A stretch of 64,000 nt of DNA from assembly GCA_028289405.1 (NCBI GenBank), contig JANQPP010000121.1, positions 26,185-90,184 on the forward strand, read 5' to 3'. Of the stretch, positions 16,315 through 25,188 are shown piece by piece. This stretch comes from Pirellulales bacterium. GTDB lineage: Bacteria; Planctomycetota; Planctomycetia; Pirellulales; JANQPP01. Both the position numbers and the translations under genes were made by a program. Position 1 is the stretch's first letter, and each line of letters begins with the position of its first letter. Under the pieces are notes generated by a model that was not told where the DNA came from, did not search any database, and worked only from the letters and a program-made list of their open reading frames with translations.

Positions 16315-18555
16315 TCAATTCGATGTGTCAGAGAGTATCGATCGTAGTCGTTCCTCAGCTGAGCCGATTGCCGGTGCCTCTGGATCCGAAATGTCATATT
16401 GCCGCAGGTCCTGTTCTGGATGGGGATTGAGCGCGTCCAGCCGTAGTGCCTCACGGGCAGCGTTTTGGGCTTCGGATGTCTGACCGGCCACCGACAAGCA
16501 CCAGGCCCAATCGGCCCAAACTTGGCTCCCATGCGGGTACAATTCCACGGCCCGTTCGTAGTGAGACAGGGCGCGCCGCAGCGCTTCTTCTTTTCCTGTT
16601 TGGCGATAAATGGCCAGATACCAATGCCCAATGTTCTGCCATAAAGGCGCGGCAAAGGGATCGAGCCGTTTGGCGCGTTCCACGCTTGCCTCGAAACGTT
16701 CGAGGTCTTTTTCCTCACGGGTTTGTAACCAACGCTGCCACCAGGTGGAGGCCAACAGCCTGGCTGCCCGCGCGGACCAAAGATCAGCCTCCACCGCCTC
16801 TCGTGACCAAGACAAAGCAGCCGGCAAATCACGCCGCGACCAGGCGGCCTGGGCCTGGGCGAACGCGGCTTGGCTGTGCCAAAAAGGCCGAAACATCGTG
16901 GTGTAACAGGCCACGAGAACAATCATGCAAGCGGCCCCGATTCCATACCGGCTCCGTGGCGAGATGGGGCACGTCTTGGACGTTTCGCCTACTTGCAGCA
17001 AGGCTGCCAGCGTCCAAAACAGACCAGCGACTGCGGGAAAACCGATGCCTCCCGCCGCGAGCAGGTTCAAGGCCAACATGCCATGCGCCACTGCCAGGAC
17101 ACTTCGCGGCAACTGGCCATGATCCACCCATTGTCGCAGCAGCCAAAAACTTGCCAGGCTGACTGCCATGCCGCTGGCCAGTGCCTCCAAGGAAAGGGGA
17201 ACCGTGGCGCTGGAACTGGCCAGGAATCCGAGGATCCAGCCAATTGCCAATGCCGAGGAACCCAATGGAAACACCTCGTTTTGACGATCTTCGGCGGAGT
17301 CCGCTGTATCGCCGATGGGAAAATCTCTTGGAACCCGGAAATAGAGCCCCGTCCAAGCCACCACCATCGCCAGCGCCGCCGGCACACCCGCCGTGGCCGC
17401 AATTTCCAACAGAAAATGGTGTGGGTCTGCCACGGTCTCACTGGCCTGAGGCAGCTTGAACTGAGTGTACACGCTCTGGAAATTTCCAGGCCCGCAACCC
17501 CAAATCGGGAAGACCTGGATCATGTCCCATGTGGCCAGCCAGTATTCCAGTCGAAAACTGAACGAACGCCAGGCGTTGGCAACGAGTTCCCACCTTGTGA
17601 GTGCCACGCCGACGGCTATACAGCCCCCCAATCCGGCCGCCGCGAACACCATGAACTTGGACCGCTTCGTTCCGAGGCCAGCACGGACCGCGCCGACGGC
17701 CAAGAGTGTTCCTCCCACCGCCAAAGCCAGCAGCGCCGTGCGGCTGTGGGTAAACCAAAGACAAGCGGCAATCACGCTCAACAGCACGGCTATGGAAATC
17801 AAAACGGATGACGAGCGCTCCTTTCTTCGCCACGTATCGTGCAACATCACGCCGCCGAGCAAGAGCCAGGGCAGCAGAAAGCCGGCCAAGGAGTTGGTGA
17901 GTGCGAACGTCGCCGTCGGTTCCGCCGTTTCCAGACGGCTTTCGAACAGTAAGCGCTCACGGGAACCGGGCGGAGCATGAATGCCCATGCTTCCCAACGC
18001 GGCGTCGGGGTCCGAATGATACAGGGTGCGGGTCGCTGGAAAAGTAACAAAATATTGATAAAGCCCTAATGCGGACAACGAAACACTCAGGCTAAGGAAA
18101 CAGGCCACGATGGTCCGCGTGTCGCGAGAGGTGCGAGCGAGCTGTCGCATTAGGAAATAACCGATACCCAAGACCAGCCATTCCCACATCATGTTCAATG
18201 CGGGGCGTGGAGCCGCCCGGCGCACGGCCACTAGCGAGCTGAATGTATGCCACCCCACCAACACGGCCACCGCTCCATCCACGAAATTCCAACGAGGCGC
18301 GTCGCGGCAGATGATGGCCGCGCAGGTAGCGAGCGCGATCCAGATCAAGACCAGCGGCGCGCCGTCACCGAACTCCGAAGCGGACTCGCTGGGATACAGG
18401 GTACGCGCCACGAGCAGCGCCACGCAGGCGGCTAGCAACACTTGGCGAGGATCGCGCCAAAAGTACGAACGGCGGTCCTTCTCCAATCCACGGGACGAGG
18501 AAGTCGAAGATCGATTCTTCGAGATTCGGGGAACGGAGCGTTTCCGCTGGGCCAT
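16315..18555 (-). CDS. O-antigen ligase/polymerase-like membrane protein with TPR tail
   Basis: A 746-residue polytopic protein. After a basic N-terminus about a dozen hydrophobic helices span residues 30-560. A large periplasmic loop contains CGPGNFQS and DPHHFLLEIAATAG, the hallmark of the Wzy_C/WaaL-type ligase superfamily. The C-terminal 170 residues carry TPR-like repeats (PLWQNIGHWYLAIYRQTG, RALSHYERAVELYP, EAQNAAREALRLD). Such proteins polymerise or transfer lipid-linked glycans to acceptors in the periplasm. The phosphoglycosyl transferase gene upstream on the same strand fits a pathway making a surface glycan. The substrate cannot be deduced. Confidence 0.85.
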   Translation of the reverse strand: MAQRKRSVPRISKNRSSTSSSRGLEKDRRSYFWRDPRQVLLAACVALLVARTLYPSESASEFGDGAPLVLIWIALATCAAIICRDAPRWNFVDGAVAVLVGWHTFSSLVAVRRAAPRPALNMMWEWLVLGIGYFLMRQLARTSRDTRTIVACFLSLSVSLSALGLYQYFVTFPATRTLYHSDPDAALGSMGIHAPPGSRERLLFESRLETAEPTATFALTNSLAGFLLPWLLLGGVMLHDTWRRKERSSSVLISIAVLLSVIAACLWFTHSRTALLALAVGGTLLAVGAVRAGLGTKRSKFMVFAAAGLGGCIAVGVALTRWELVANAWRSFSFRLEYWLATWDMIQVFPIWGCGPGNFQSVYTQFKLPQASETVADPHHFLLEIAATAGVPAALAMVVAWTGLYFRVPRDFPIGDTADSAEDRQNEVFPLGSSALAIGWILGFLASSSATVPLSLEALASGMAVSLASFWLLRQWVDHGQLPRSVLAVAHGMLALNLLAAGGIGFPAVAGLFWTLAALLQVGETSKTCPISPRSRYGIGAACMIVLVACYTTMFRPFWHSQAAFAQAQAAWSRRDLPAALSWSREAVEADLWSARAARLLASTWWQRWLQTREEKDLERFEASVERAKRLDPFAAPLWQNIGHWYLAIYRQTGKEEALRRALSHYERAVELYPHGSQVWADWAWCLSVAGQTSEAQNAAREALRLDALNPHPEQDLRQYDISDPEAPAIGSAEERLRSILSDTSN

Positions 18556-18695
18556 GGAGAAGCGGCCTCGCGAAGCAGGAGATTTCTAGAAGTGTACTAG
18601 CGGAAAATGCGTGGGATTCCGGCGGACGGCGACAATCACTCCGTGAACTTGCCGTCGGAACAGCGTAGAGCCACCGCTTCCAATCGGGACACGAG

Positions 18696-19901
18696 TTACT
18701 TTTGGATTTGTTGCCTGGCTGCCCTTTCCAGCATCGCTACCAGAGCCAAGACACATGCCACCATCAGTCCTATCACCAATGCGCCCCAACCATTCACCTG
18801 CCGTAGCAGCAAGGCTCCCAGCCCACATGTCGCGGTGGCCAAGTAGATGGTCCCCACTGCCTGGGATTTGCTCATGCCCAAATCCACGAGGCGATGGGAA
18901 AAGTGGCTTTTGTCGCCGGTGAACAGGCTACGCCCTTCTCGCAAGCGAATCCACAATACCGACACCGTATCATACAGGGGGACCGCCAAAATGCATACGG
19001 GCGCCAGGATGGCATGCCGAGGCACATCTCGGCCTACAAACGTTGCCAAAATCGTCGCCACCGCCAGATAGAAGCCGATGAAATAGCTGCCCGCATCCCC
19101 CATAAACAGCCGGGCAGGTGGCCGGTTGTGCCACAAGAAACCAGCCAAGGATCCCACCAGGACTAGCAGAAAACCACCGACGAAAAGTTGTGGTCCGGCT
19201 CCGCCAGATTCGGGAACCAGCAACAAGGTCGTGGCCAGCAGCAACGCGGCGATGCCCGCCACACCACCAGAGAGGCCATCCATGTTATCCAGCATGTTGA
19301 AGGAATTGATCAGCCATACGATCCAAATCACCGTCGCGGCGCCGGTGATCCAAGGATTGTCCACGAAAAAAGTCAGCCGCCAACCTTTCCAGACGACAAG
19401 CCCGAGCGCGAGGCCGAATTCCGCTCCCAAACGCCACCGCCAATCCAGACCACGCAGGTCATCGATTAAGCCGAGTAGCAAGGTTCCGCTGGCGAGCAGG
19501 AGGATCATCCACAGGGAGCCAGACATGGCGGAAATACCGGGCAGATGTACCGCCACGAAAGACGGCAACAAGCTGTCCGTCGCGTGGGGCCCTTCACCGT
19601 GACCAGCCATCAGCAGCAGCCATAGAACGCCCTGCCCCAGTGCGAACGTCACAATCACTCCCAGCCACACGGCGATTCCACCGCCAAGGGGAGTGGGCGA
19701 GGTATGAACCTTGCGGTGGCCGGGACGGTCGATCAGCCCCCAGCGCGGAGCTTCCCTGCGGATCAAAAAACCTGCGGACCACGAGATCAAAAAGCTTGGT
19801 AGCAGCGTACCCAGTACAAGCCAAATCACCATGGACTCCGCAATGAACACGAACGGTCGGCGTGGAAGGATACGGGAGCATGTTTTTTCATGGTGACTCA
19901 C
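18696..19901 (-). CDS. WecA/MraY-like glycosyltransferase family 4 (undecaprenyl-phosphate sugar-1-phosphate transferase)
   Basis: A 401-residue polytopic enzyme of the phospho-N-acetylhexosamine transferase family. It moves a sugar 1-phosphate from a UDP-sugar to a polyprenyl phosphate at the inner face of the membrane. Diagnostic motifs are HTSPTPLGGG, GLIDDLRGLDWR, NSFNMLDNMDGLSGG, RLFMGDAGSYFIG and the His-rich GDKSHFSHRL that binds the nucleotide sugar. The absence of MraY-specific signatures favours a WecA/TagO-like role in surface glycan. The start at 19901 overlaps the preceding DUF4416 gene by 14 bp; an internal ATG at 19832, with GGAG just before it, would give a more usual N-terminus. 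It probably provides the lipid-linked primer for the O-antigen-ligase-like protein downstream. Confidence 0.93.
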   Translation of the reverse strand: MSHHEKTCSRILPRRPFVFIAESMVIWLVLGTLLPSFLISWSAGFLIRREAPRWGLIDRPGHRKVHTSPTPLGGGIAVWLGVIVTFALGQGVLWLLLMAGHGEGPHATDSLLPSFVAVHLPGISAMSGSLWMILLLASGTLLLGLIDDLRGLDWRWRLGAEFGLALGLVVWKGWRLTFFVDNPWITGAATVIWIVWLINSFNMLDNMDGLSGGVAGIAALLLATTLLLVPESGGAGPQLFVGGFLLVLVGSLAGFLWHNRPPARLFMGDAGSYFIGFYLAVATILATFVGRDVPRHAILAPVCILAVPLYDTVSVLWIRLREGRSLFTGDKSHFSHRLVDLGMSKSQAVGTIYLATATCGLGALLLRQVNGWGALVIGLMVACVLALVAMLERAARQQIQK

Positions 19902-20442
19902 CAGAGCGATGTCGCAAACGTTGCCGCAAGTAGTCTCGGCAACTGGAAAAGAACTGGTGATAATCGTCCCGCTGGTAATCGGGAAAGGTCCAGGGATGGG
20001 GTTGCCAGCACCCTTCGCGAAAGGCCAAAGTCACCTCGCCATAAATCCCAGAAGCCAGGTACAGGCGATGGGCGTGATCTTTCGTGGATGCCAGCACAAG
20101 TTTCCCCAACGCGATGTAGCCTGGGTCCAAGTTGACGGGCCTCTGAACGCCCCACTCCTCGCGGGTGGAAATCTGCTCCTCCCAGTTATTCGTCATCAGC
20201 TTTCGCGCTGGCAGCTCCTCCGGATCGATGAGCCGTTCAAAACACCAAAAGACCTTTCGCAGGTCGCGCCCCATCGATTTGGCGTAATAGTCGGTTTCCT
20301 CGAATGAAAAACAAGGGCTTTCCAGGGAAATTTCGCCCCAGGTACTAAAAGCCTGTTCACGCGCCTGATTCAGCGCGGACTGGTGGGCACTAAAGGCTGC
20401 CAGCAGGAACAGGACCGGTTGTGGACGACGGACCTCGCCCAT
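19888..20442 (-). CDS. DUF4416 family protein
   Basis: A 184-residue protein starting MGEVRRPQPVLFLLAAFSA, which matches the conserved N-terminus of DUF4416; the frame is open for another 91 codons upstream, but that part has no family character. Conserved features include FYFEET-like FSFEETDYYAKSMG, then RKVFWCF, the NLDPGYIALGKLVLAS stretch and IYGEVTLAF. It is cytoplasmic with no membrane segment. The biochemical role of DUF4416 is not established. Its end overlaps the start of the phosphoglycosyl transferase gene, so the two are translated together. Confidence 0.85.
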   Translation of the reverse strand: MGEVRRPQPVLFLLAAFSAHQSALNQAREQAFSTWGEISLESPCFSFEETDYYAKSMGRDLRKVFWCFERLIDPEELPARKLMTNNWEEQISTREEWGVQRPVNLDPGYIALGKLVLASTKDHAHRLYLASGIYGEVTLAFREGCWQPHPWTFPDYQRDDYHQFFSSCRDYLRQRLRHRSGESP

Positions 20443-20701
20443 GAACTTGACCGCCTCATAACACATCTCGGGGAAATCGCGGACGGCATGAAATGCCATT
20501 TGCCGAGGGTCCGCAAAAGTGCCAAATGCTTGCTTCGCCTGATATTGGCGATTAAGTTGCGTAGTGAGAATAGCAGAATTGCGCCTGGCCGTCGAACACG
20601 GAATTCGGCGCTCCCCCGAGCCCGCAAATTGCGGCTTTTTCGCCGTGCGTTGGCGGTGCGCGGTCATCAATATGGCTTCAACGAGCGGCTCCGAAATCAA
20701 G

Positions 20702-23700
20702 ATGGGAATTCGCATGAACGGCGGGAATCGCGTCGGCTTTCAACTAGCGAAACGCACTTTGCGGTTGGAACCGCTAGAACAGCGTGAGCTACTGGCCGTC
20801 GATGCCAGTGGCCCCGAGTTCCTGGTAAACACCACGCAAGACGGCAGCCAGCGGAATTGGGAAGAGACCTCACGGTCCATCGCGGTCGATGGGGACGGTG
20901 ATTTCGTCATTACCTGGACCAGCTATTCGTCCGACTTCTTGGCCTACGACATTTTCGCTCAAAGGTACAACAAAGCGGGAGAGAAGCTCGGAGATGAATT
21001 CCGCGTGAATTCTGGCGGGGGGACTCTACAGCAGTTTTCCACCGTGGCCATGGACTCTGATGGGGATTTCGTGGTGGCGTGGACGAGCGAGGGCCAAGAC
21101 GGCAATGGCCGCGGCATTTTCGCCCGCCGCTATGACTCGAATGGCACCCCGCAAGGGTCGGAATTCGCCGTGAATACGGTGACCGCTGGCGACCAACTTC
21201 TCCCTGATATAGCCATGGATGCCGATGGGGATTTCGTGATCACGTGGCAAAGCTATGGACAGGATGGTGACGGCTACGGCATTTATGCCCGCCGCTACAA
21301 CTCCAACGGCACAGCGCAGGGATCGGAATTCCTCGTCAATGACACCACGGCGGCCTGGCAGCTTACTCCCGCGGTGGCCATGGACGCCCAAGGAAATTTC
21401 GCCATCACGTGGTCCTCCGCGTATCAGGATGGAGACCAATTCGGGATCTTTGCCAAGCGGTATTTGGCGAATGGCCAAGAGCGGGGGCCGGAATTCCAGG
21501 TGAATTCCAGCGTGGTGGGCAGCCAGCGCAATCCCTCGGTAGCGCTCGCCCCCAACGGTGATTCCGTGATTACCTGGTCCAGTCTGTTTCAGGACGGCAG
21601 CGGCTGGGGAACTTATGCCCAAAGGTACGACAACAAGGGAGACGCCGTCGGGAATGAGTTCCGCGTCAATACGCAGACCGCTGGGAACCAGCAATTTTCC
21701 AAGGTCGCGATGGACGGTAATGGGAATTTCGTCATCACTTGGGCCAGCGAAGGCCAGGACGGAGACGGTTGGGGGATATACGGGCAGCGGTTCACGGTCG
21801 ACGGCGGAACCGAAGGGGACGAATTCCGCATCAACACGCAAACCAACAACGACCAGCAGTATCCCAGCGTGGCCATGGACCCCTTGGGCGATTTCGTCGC
21901 CACGTGGTCGAGCTATGGCCAAGACGGCAGTGCGTTCGGGATTTACGCGCAGCGGTACGCCGCCAACAAGCCCCCCGACGCCGACGCGGGTGGTCCCTAT
22001 TTCGTCGAAGAAGGAGACTCTCTCACGCTGGACGCCAGCCGCACCTTTGACCCGGATCGGGATGGACTCTCCTTCAGTTGGGATCTGGACGAAGATGGAG
22101 AATTCGACGATGCCACCGGCATCAATCCCACACTCACTTGGGAACAGTTGCAGGCTTTGGGCCTTTCCGATGGTCCACAGCCCTCTCGGCTGATTCGTGT
22201 CCGCGTCTCGGATAACCAGACGCCGCCCGTGGAATCCGCGCCAGCACAGCTTACTCTCCGCAACAAGGCTCCGACGATTGAAATCGATGGTCCCGCGGAA
22301 ATCGACGCCGGAGAGGTTTATCGGCTGGAACTGGGAACCATTTCGGATCCGGGCCCGGATACCGTGACCCGCATTATTGTCGATTGGGGGGATGGCACCT
22401 CCAACACGTACACCACCGGCGGCTTCAAGGAACATACGTACTCCGCCGGGCTCGATTCCGCCCGCATCACCGTGGACCTCGAAGATGAAGATGGCCGCCA
22501 TCGTGACGTGGCGGAGTTAAATGTCAGCTTTGTCACCGAAAATCCCGTGCTAACTCTGGAGGGAGATGCCGAAACGACCGAAGGCGCCGCGTTCCAGCTC
22601 ACTTTGGGGGACATCACCGAAATCGATCCGGACGAAGTCACGCAGTGGGTGGTCCATTGGGGAGACGGCTCCACCGAAACTTTTGACGAAGGGGGCATGA
22701 AGTCTCACGTCTATCAAGACGACCTCGGCCAGATTGAAATCAAGGTCGACATCGTGGCCCGTAATCAGACGTTCCCCGTGGCCGGACGCCATTTACTCAC
22801 GATCAACAATGTCTCGCCGACGATTCCCATCACCGGCCCTCAGGCCGTGGACGAGGGGTCGGTGTTCCAGATCAACTTGGGGGGCGTCAATGATCCGGGG
22901 CAGGACACCGTCACGCAATGGATCGTGGACTGGGGCGATGGTAACCGTGAAACCTTCACCAGCGGCGGACCACGATCCCACGTTTATCAAGATAGCGCGG
23001 CCAACCGCGTGATCACCGTCGATTTGCGGGACGAGGACGGCCTGCATCTCGAAGCGGGCACGCGAAATATCGTGGTCAATGACGTGGCTCCCACGATCGC
23101 CATCGCCGGGCCGGCGGTCGTCAATGAGGGGGATTCCTATCAACTCACCTTGGGACAAATCACGGATCCCGGTGACGACCGGGTCACCTCATGGCTCGTG
23201 GACTGGGGGGATGGCACGCAGCAGGTTTTCGCCACGGGTGGCGTGAAGTCGCATGTCTACCAGGATGGCATGAATGCCTACACGATCGTGGTCGGGCTGA
23301 TTGACGAGGAAGACCGGCACGAAAACGTCGCCTCGCAAGCGGTTGTCGTGAACGACGTCGTTCCGAGGATCGAACTGGATGGCCCGAATTCCGTGGATGA
23401 AGGGGCCACTTTCGCCCTCAACTTGGGCGCGATCATCGACCCAGGCCAAGACACCGTGCGGTTATGGCAAGTGAATTGGGGGGACGGCCAGCGTGACCGT
23501 TTCACCAGTGGCGGCACGAAAACCCATGTCTACTCGGACGGGGATCAAGACTATACCATCACGGTCGATCTGGTGGATGAAAACGGCACGCATGCGTCGG
23601 CCGGGCAATTTGAAGTATCGGTCCGCGATGTGGCTCCCACGCTGGATGTATCGGGCGCTTCGTCTATCCCGGTCGGCACCGCTTACCGGTTGCAACTGGG

Positions 23701-24778
23701 CACCGTGGCCGATCCCGGCGACGACGATGTACAAGAATGGATCATCGACTGGGGGGATGGCACGGTGGAAACGTTTCCCTCCGGCGGCACTCGGGAGCAT
23801 GTGTATGCCACGGCGGGGCGGAGGACGATCACCGTGGATCTCGTGGACGAGGACGCGGTGCATCAGGACGTGGCCTCGATCACCGTGGATGTCGGCGGAG
23901 GAAACAACACGGACCTGCCGGGCGACGCCGACCGTGACGGCACCGTGGGACTGTCAGACTTCACCATCCTGAAAGAGAACTTCGGCAGCGGAACCACGTG
24001 GGAGCAAGGCGATTTCGATGACGACGGCCAGGTCGGCCTAAGCGACTTCACCATCTTGAAGGACAATTTCGGCCGCACTTCGGACGACCCGCCGCAAGAG
24101 CCGGAGCCCGAACCGAGTATCCCGGGAGACGTTACCAATGACGGCGAAGTCTCGCTCGCCGATTTCACCCTCGTCAAAGACAATTTTGGTAGCGGCACGA
24201 CCCTTGAGACAGGGGATGCCGATGGCGACGGGCAAGTCGGCTTGAGCGATTTCACCCTCGTCAAAGACAATTTCGGACGCACGACCGACGACCCGCCGCA
24301 ACAACCCGAACCCGAACCCGAACCTGAACCTGAGCCAGGCTCTAGCATTCCAGGGGATGCGAACCGGGACGGCTCGGTCGGGCTCGCCGACTTCACTCTC
24401 GTGAAAGATAATTTTGGGATCGGCTCGACTCTTGCCGAGGGGGATGTCGATGGCGACGGAAGCGTCGGCCTCGCCGACTTCACGGTGGTGAAGGACAACT
24501 TCGGTCGGACCGGGCCCGTGGATCCGGCGAACGAGCCCAAAAATTCCATTCCTGGTGACGCCGATAGCGACGGGCAAGTCGGCCTTTCCGATTTCACGAT
24601 CCTGAAGGATCGCTTTGGCAGCGGAAGCCGTTTCGAGGAGGGAGATTTCGACGGCGACGGCCAAGTCGGCCTAAGCGACTTCACGATCTTAAAGGACAAT
24701 TTCGGCGCGGTCGCGAATCCCGCCCCGCGCCTCTCTTCCAAGGCGGTTGATGCGTTCTTCGGCGGTTTGGGTGAATAA
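20702..24778 (+). CDS. Giant modular extracellular protein: LEPR-XLL motif, seven-fold repeats, PKD-like modules, four dockerin-like pairs
   Basis: About 1358 residues. Near the N-terminus (22-32) is LEPLEQRELLA, the motif that marks many large exported planctomycete proteins. Residues about 37-420 contain seven repeats of about 54 residues with the pattern VAMDxxGDFVITWxSxGQDG...GIYAQRY, likely a propeller-like unit. A PKD domain (421-520, PDADAGGPY) is followed by six regular PKD-like modules of about 91 residues, each with DPGxDTVxxWxVDWGDG. The C-terminus has eight half-repeats like GDADGDGQVGLSDFTLVKDNFG, that is four dockerin-type calcium-binding pairs, joined by Pro/Glu-rich linkers. 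It ends AVDAFFGGLGE. No catalytic domain is visible, so a structural or scaffolding surface role is inferred. The start could also be ATG 20714; upstream frame to 20564 overlaps the DUF4416 promoter region. Confidence 0.9.
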   Translation: MGIRMNGGNRVGFQLAKRTLRLEPLEQRELLAVDASGPEFLVNTTQDGSQRNWEETSRSIAVDGDGDFVITWTSYSSDFLAYDIFAQRYNKAGEKLGDEFRVNSGGGTLQQFSTVAMDSDGDFVVAWTSEGQDGNGRGIFARRYDSNGTPQGSEFAVNTVTAGDQLLPDIAMDADGDFVITWQSYGQDGDGYGIYARRYNSNGTAQGSEFLVNDTTAAWQLTPAVAMDAQGNFAITWSSAYQDGDQFGIFAKRYLANGQERGPEFQVNSSVVGSQRNPSVALAPNGDSVITWSSLFQDGSGWGTYAQRYDNKGDAVGNEFRVNTQTAGNQQFSKVAMDGNGNFVITWASEGQDGDGWGIYGQRFTVDGGTEGDEFRINTQTNNDQQYPSVAMDPLGDFVATWSSYGQDGSAFGIYAQRYAANKPPDADAGGPYFVEEGDSLTLDASRTFDPDRDGLSFSWDLDEDGEFDDATGINPTLTWEQLQALGLSDGPQPSRLIRVRVSDNQTPPVESAPAQLTLRNKAPTIEIDGPAEIDAGEVYRLELGTISDPGPDTVTRIIVDWGDGTSNTYTTGGFKEHTYSAGLDSARITVDLEDEDGRHRDVAELNVSFVTENPVLTLEGDAETTEGAAFQLTLGDITEIDPDEVTQWVVHWGDGSTETFDEGGMKSHVYQDDLGQIEIKVDIVARNQTFPVAGRHLLTINNVSPTIPITGPQAVDEGSVFQINLGGVNDPGQDTVTQWIVDWGDGNRETFTSGGPRSHVYQDSAANRVITVDLRDEDGLHLEAGTRNIVVNDVAPTIAIAGPAVVNEGDSYQLTLGQITDPGDDRVTSWLVDWGDGTQQVFATGGVKSHVYQDGMNAYTIVVGLIDEEDRHENVASQAVVVNDVVPRIELDGPNSVDEGATFALNLGAIIDPGQDTVRLWQVNWGDGQRDRFTSGGTKTHVYSDGDQDYTITVDLVDENGTHASAGQFEVSVRDVAPTLDVSGASSIPVGTAYRLQLGTVADPGDDDVQEWIIDWGDGTVETFPSGGTREHVYATAGRRTITVDLVDEDAVHQDVASITVDVGGGNNTDLPGDADRDGTVGLSDFTILKENFGSGTTWEQGDFDDDGQVGLSDFTILKDNFGRTSDDPPQEPEPEPSIPGDVTNDGEVSLADFTLVKDNFGSGTTLETGDADGDGQVGLSDFTLVKDNFGRTTDDPPQQPEPEPEPEPEPGSSIPGDANRDGSVGLADFTLVKDNFGIGSTLAEGDVDGDGSVGLADFTVVKDNFGRTGPVDPANEPKNSIPGDADSDGQVGLSDFTILKDRFGSGSRFEEGDFDGDGQVGLSDFTILKDNFGAVANPAPRLSSKAVDAFFGGLGE
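22269..23890 (+). repeat. Six PKD-like repeats with 270-276 bp period
   Basis: Module starts (APTIEIDGP, NPVLTLEGD, SPTIPITGP, APTIAIAGP, VPRIELDGP, APTLDVSGA) are spaced 273, 276, 273, 273 and 270 bp. Each unit contains WGDG and ends in a V-D-L-x-D-E-D/N segment, so it is a tandem amplification within one gene. Confidence 0.85.
23921..24707 (+). repeat. Eight dockerin-like half-repeats (four tandem pairs)
   Basis: In-frame repeats of about 22 residues (GDxDxDGxVGLxDFTxxKDNFG) occur in pairs about 85 bp apart, with pairs spaced about 200-240 bp. The linkers between pairs are DDPPQEPEPEPSIP-like. Asp residues at positions 2, 4, 6 and the Asp of DFT correspond to EF-hand calcium ligands. Pairs differ mainly by GLSDFTIL versus GLADFTLV, which suggests internal duplication of a two-pair unit. 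Confidence 0.88.
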
Positions 24779-25188
24779 GTTGTCGCGGCCTTAAGTGCCG
24801 TTCAGACAGGCACATCGAGTCCTGGCGGCTTGCCAGACCTCGCGTGAGAAAAACCACGACGGCGCCCGCTCTCAAAAGGCGAAAAATCGTCACGATGGCG
24901 TCAAGCCGGACTCCACGCGACGTGATCGACTTGGCGCGGGCAGCCATCCGATATACATCCTACTCGTGTGAATCGCGTCGCACTCAAGGCCAAGCGCGAA
25001 CTCTCTCCCTGGGCGGGGCGGTCGAGCCTGAGAGACACTGTCAAGCTGCTGGCGATGTGAATATTGCCTTGGCACCGGGCGAAAAATGCCTCCGTGTCGG
25101 TCCTGCTCACGCGTAGCAGAAAGCGATGCGGGTGCTATAAATCAGCAACACGCGATTCGTGTCGTTTCGAACAAAGGATGTGAGAACG
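24779..25188. other. Gene-free stretch
   Basis: About 410 bp between the giant surface protein and the next plus-strand gene. No tRNA, terminator with T-run, repeat or credible small gene was seen. It presumably carries the promoter of the downstream gene. Confidence 0.5.

Noticed and set aside
21026..22501. Long minus-strand open frame (491 codons) opposite the giant surface protein
   Set aside because: It mirrors the GC-rich repeats of the real gene, has no known motif, and its amino-acid repeats simply reflect the coding strand.
22269..24707. Regular repeats as a CRISPR array
   Set aside because: The repeats are in frame, long (273 bp) or coding (dockerin), and diverged at synonymous positions; there are no short spacers.
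20564..24778. Longer N-terminus of the giant surface protein (start at 20564)
   Set aside because: The extra 46 residues lack signal character and push the LEPLEQRELLA motif away from the N-terminus, where it is normally found.
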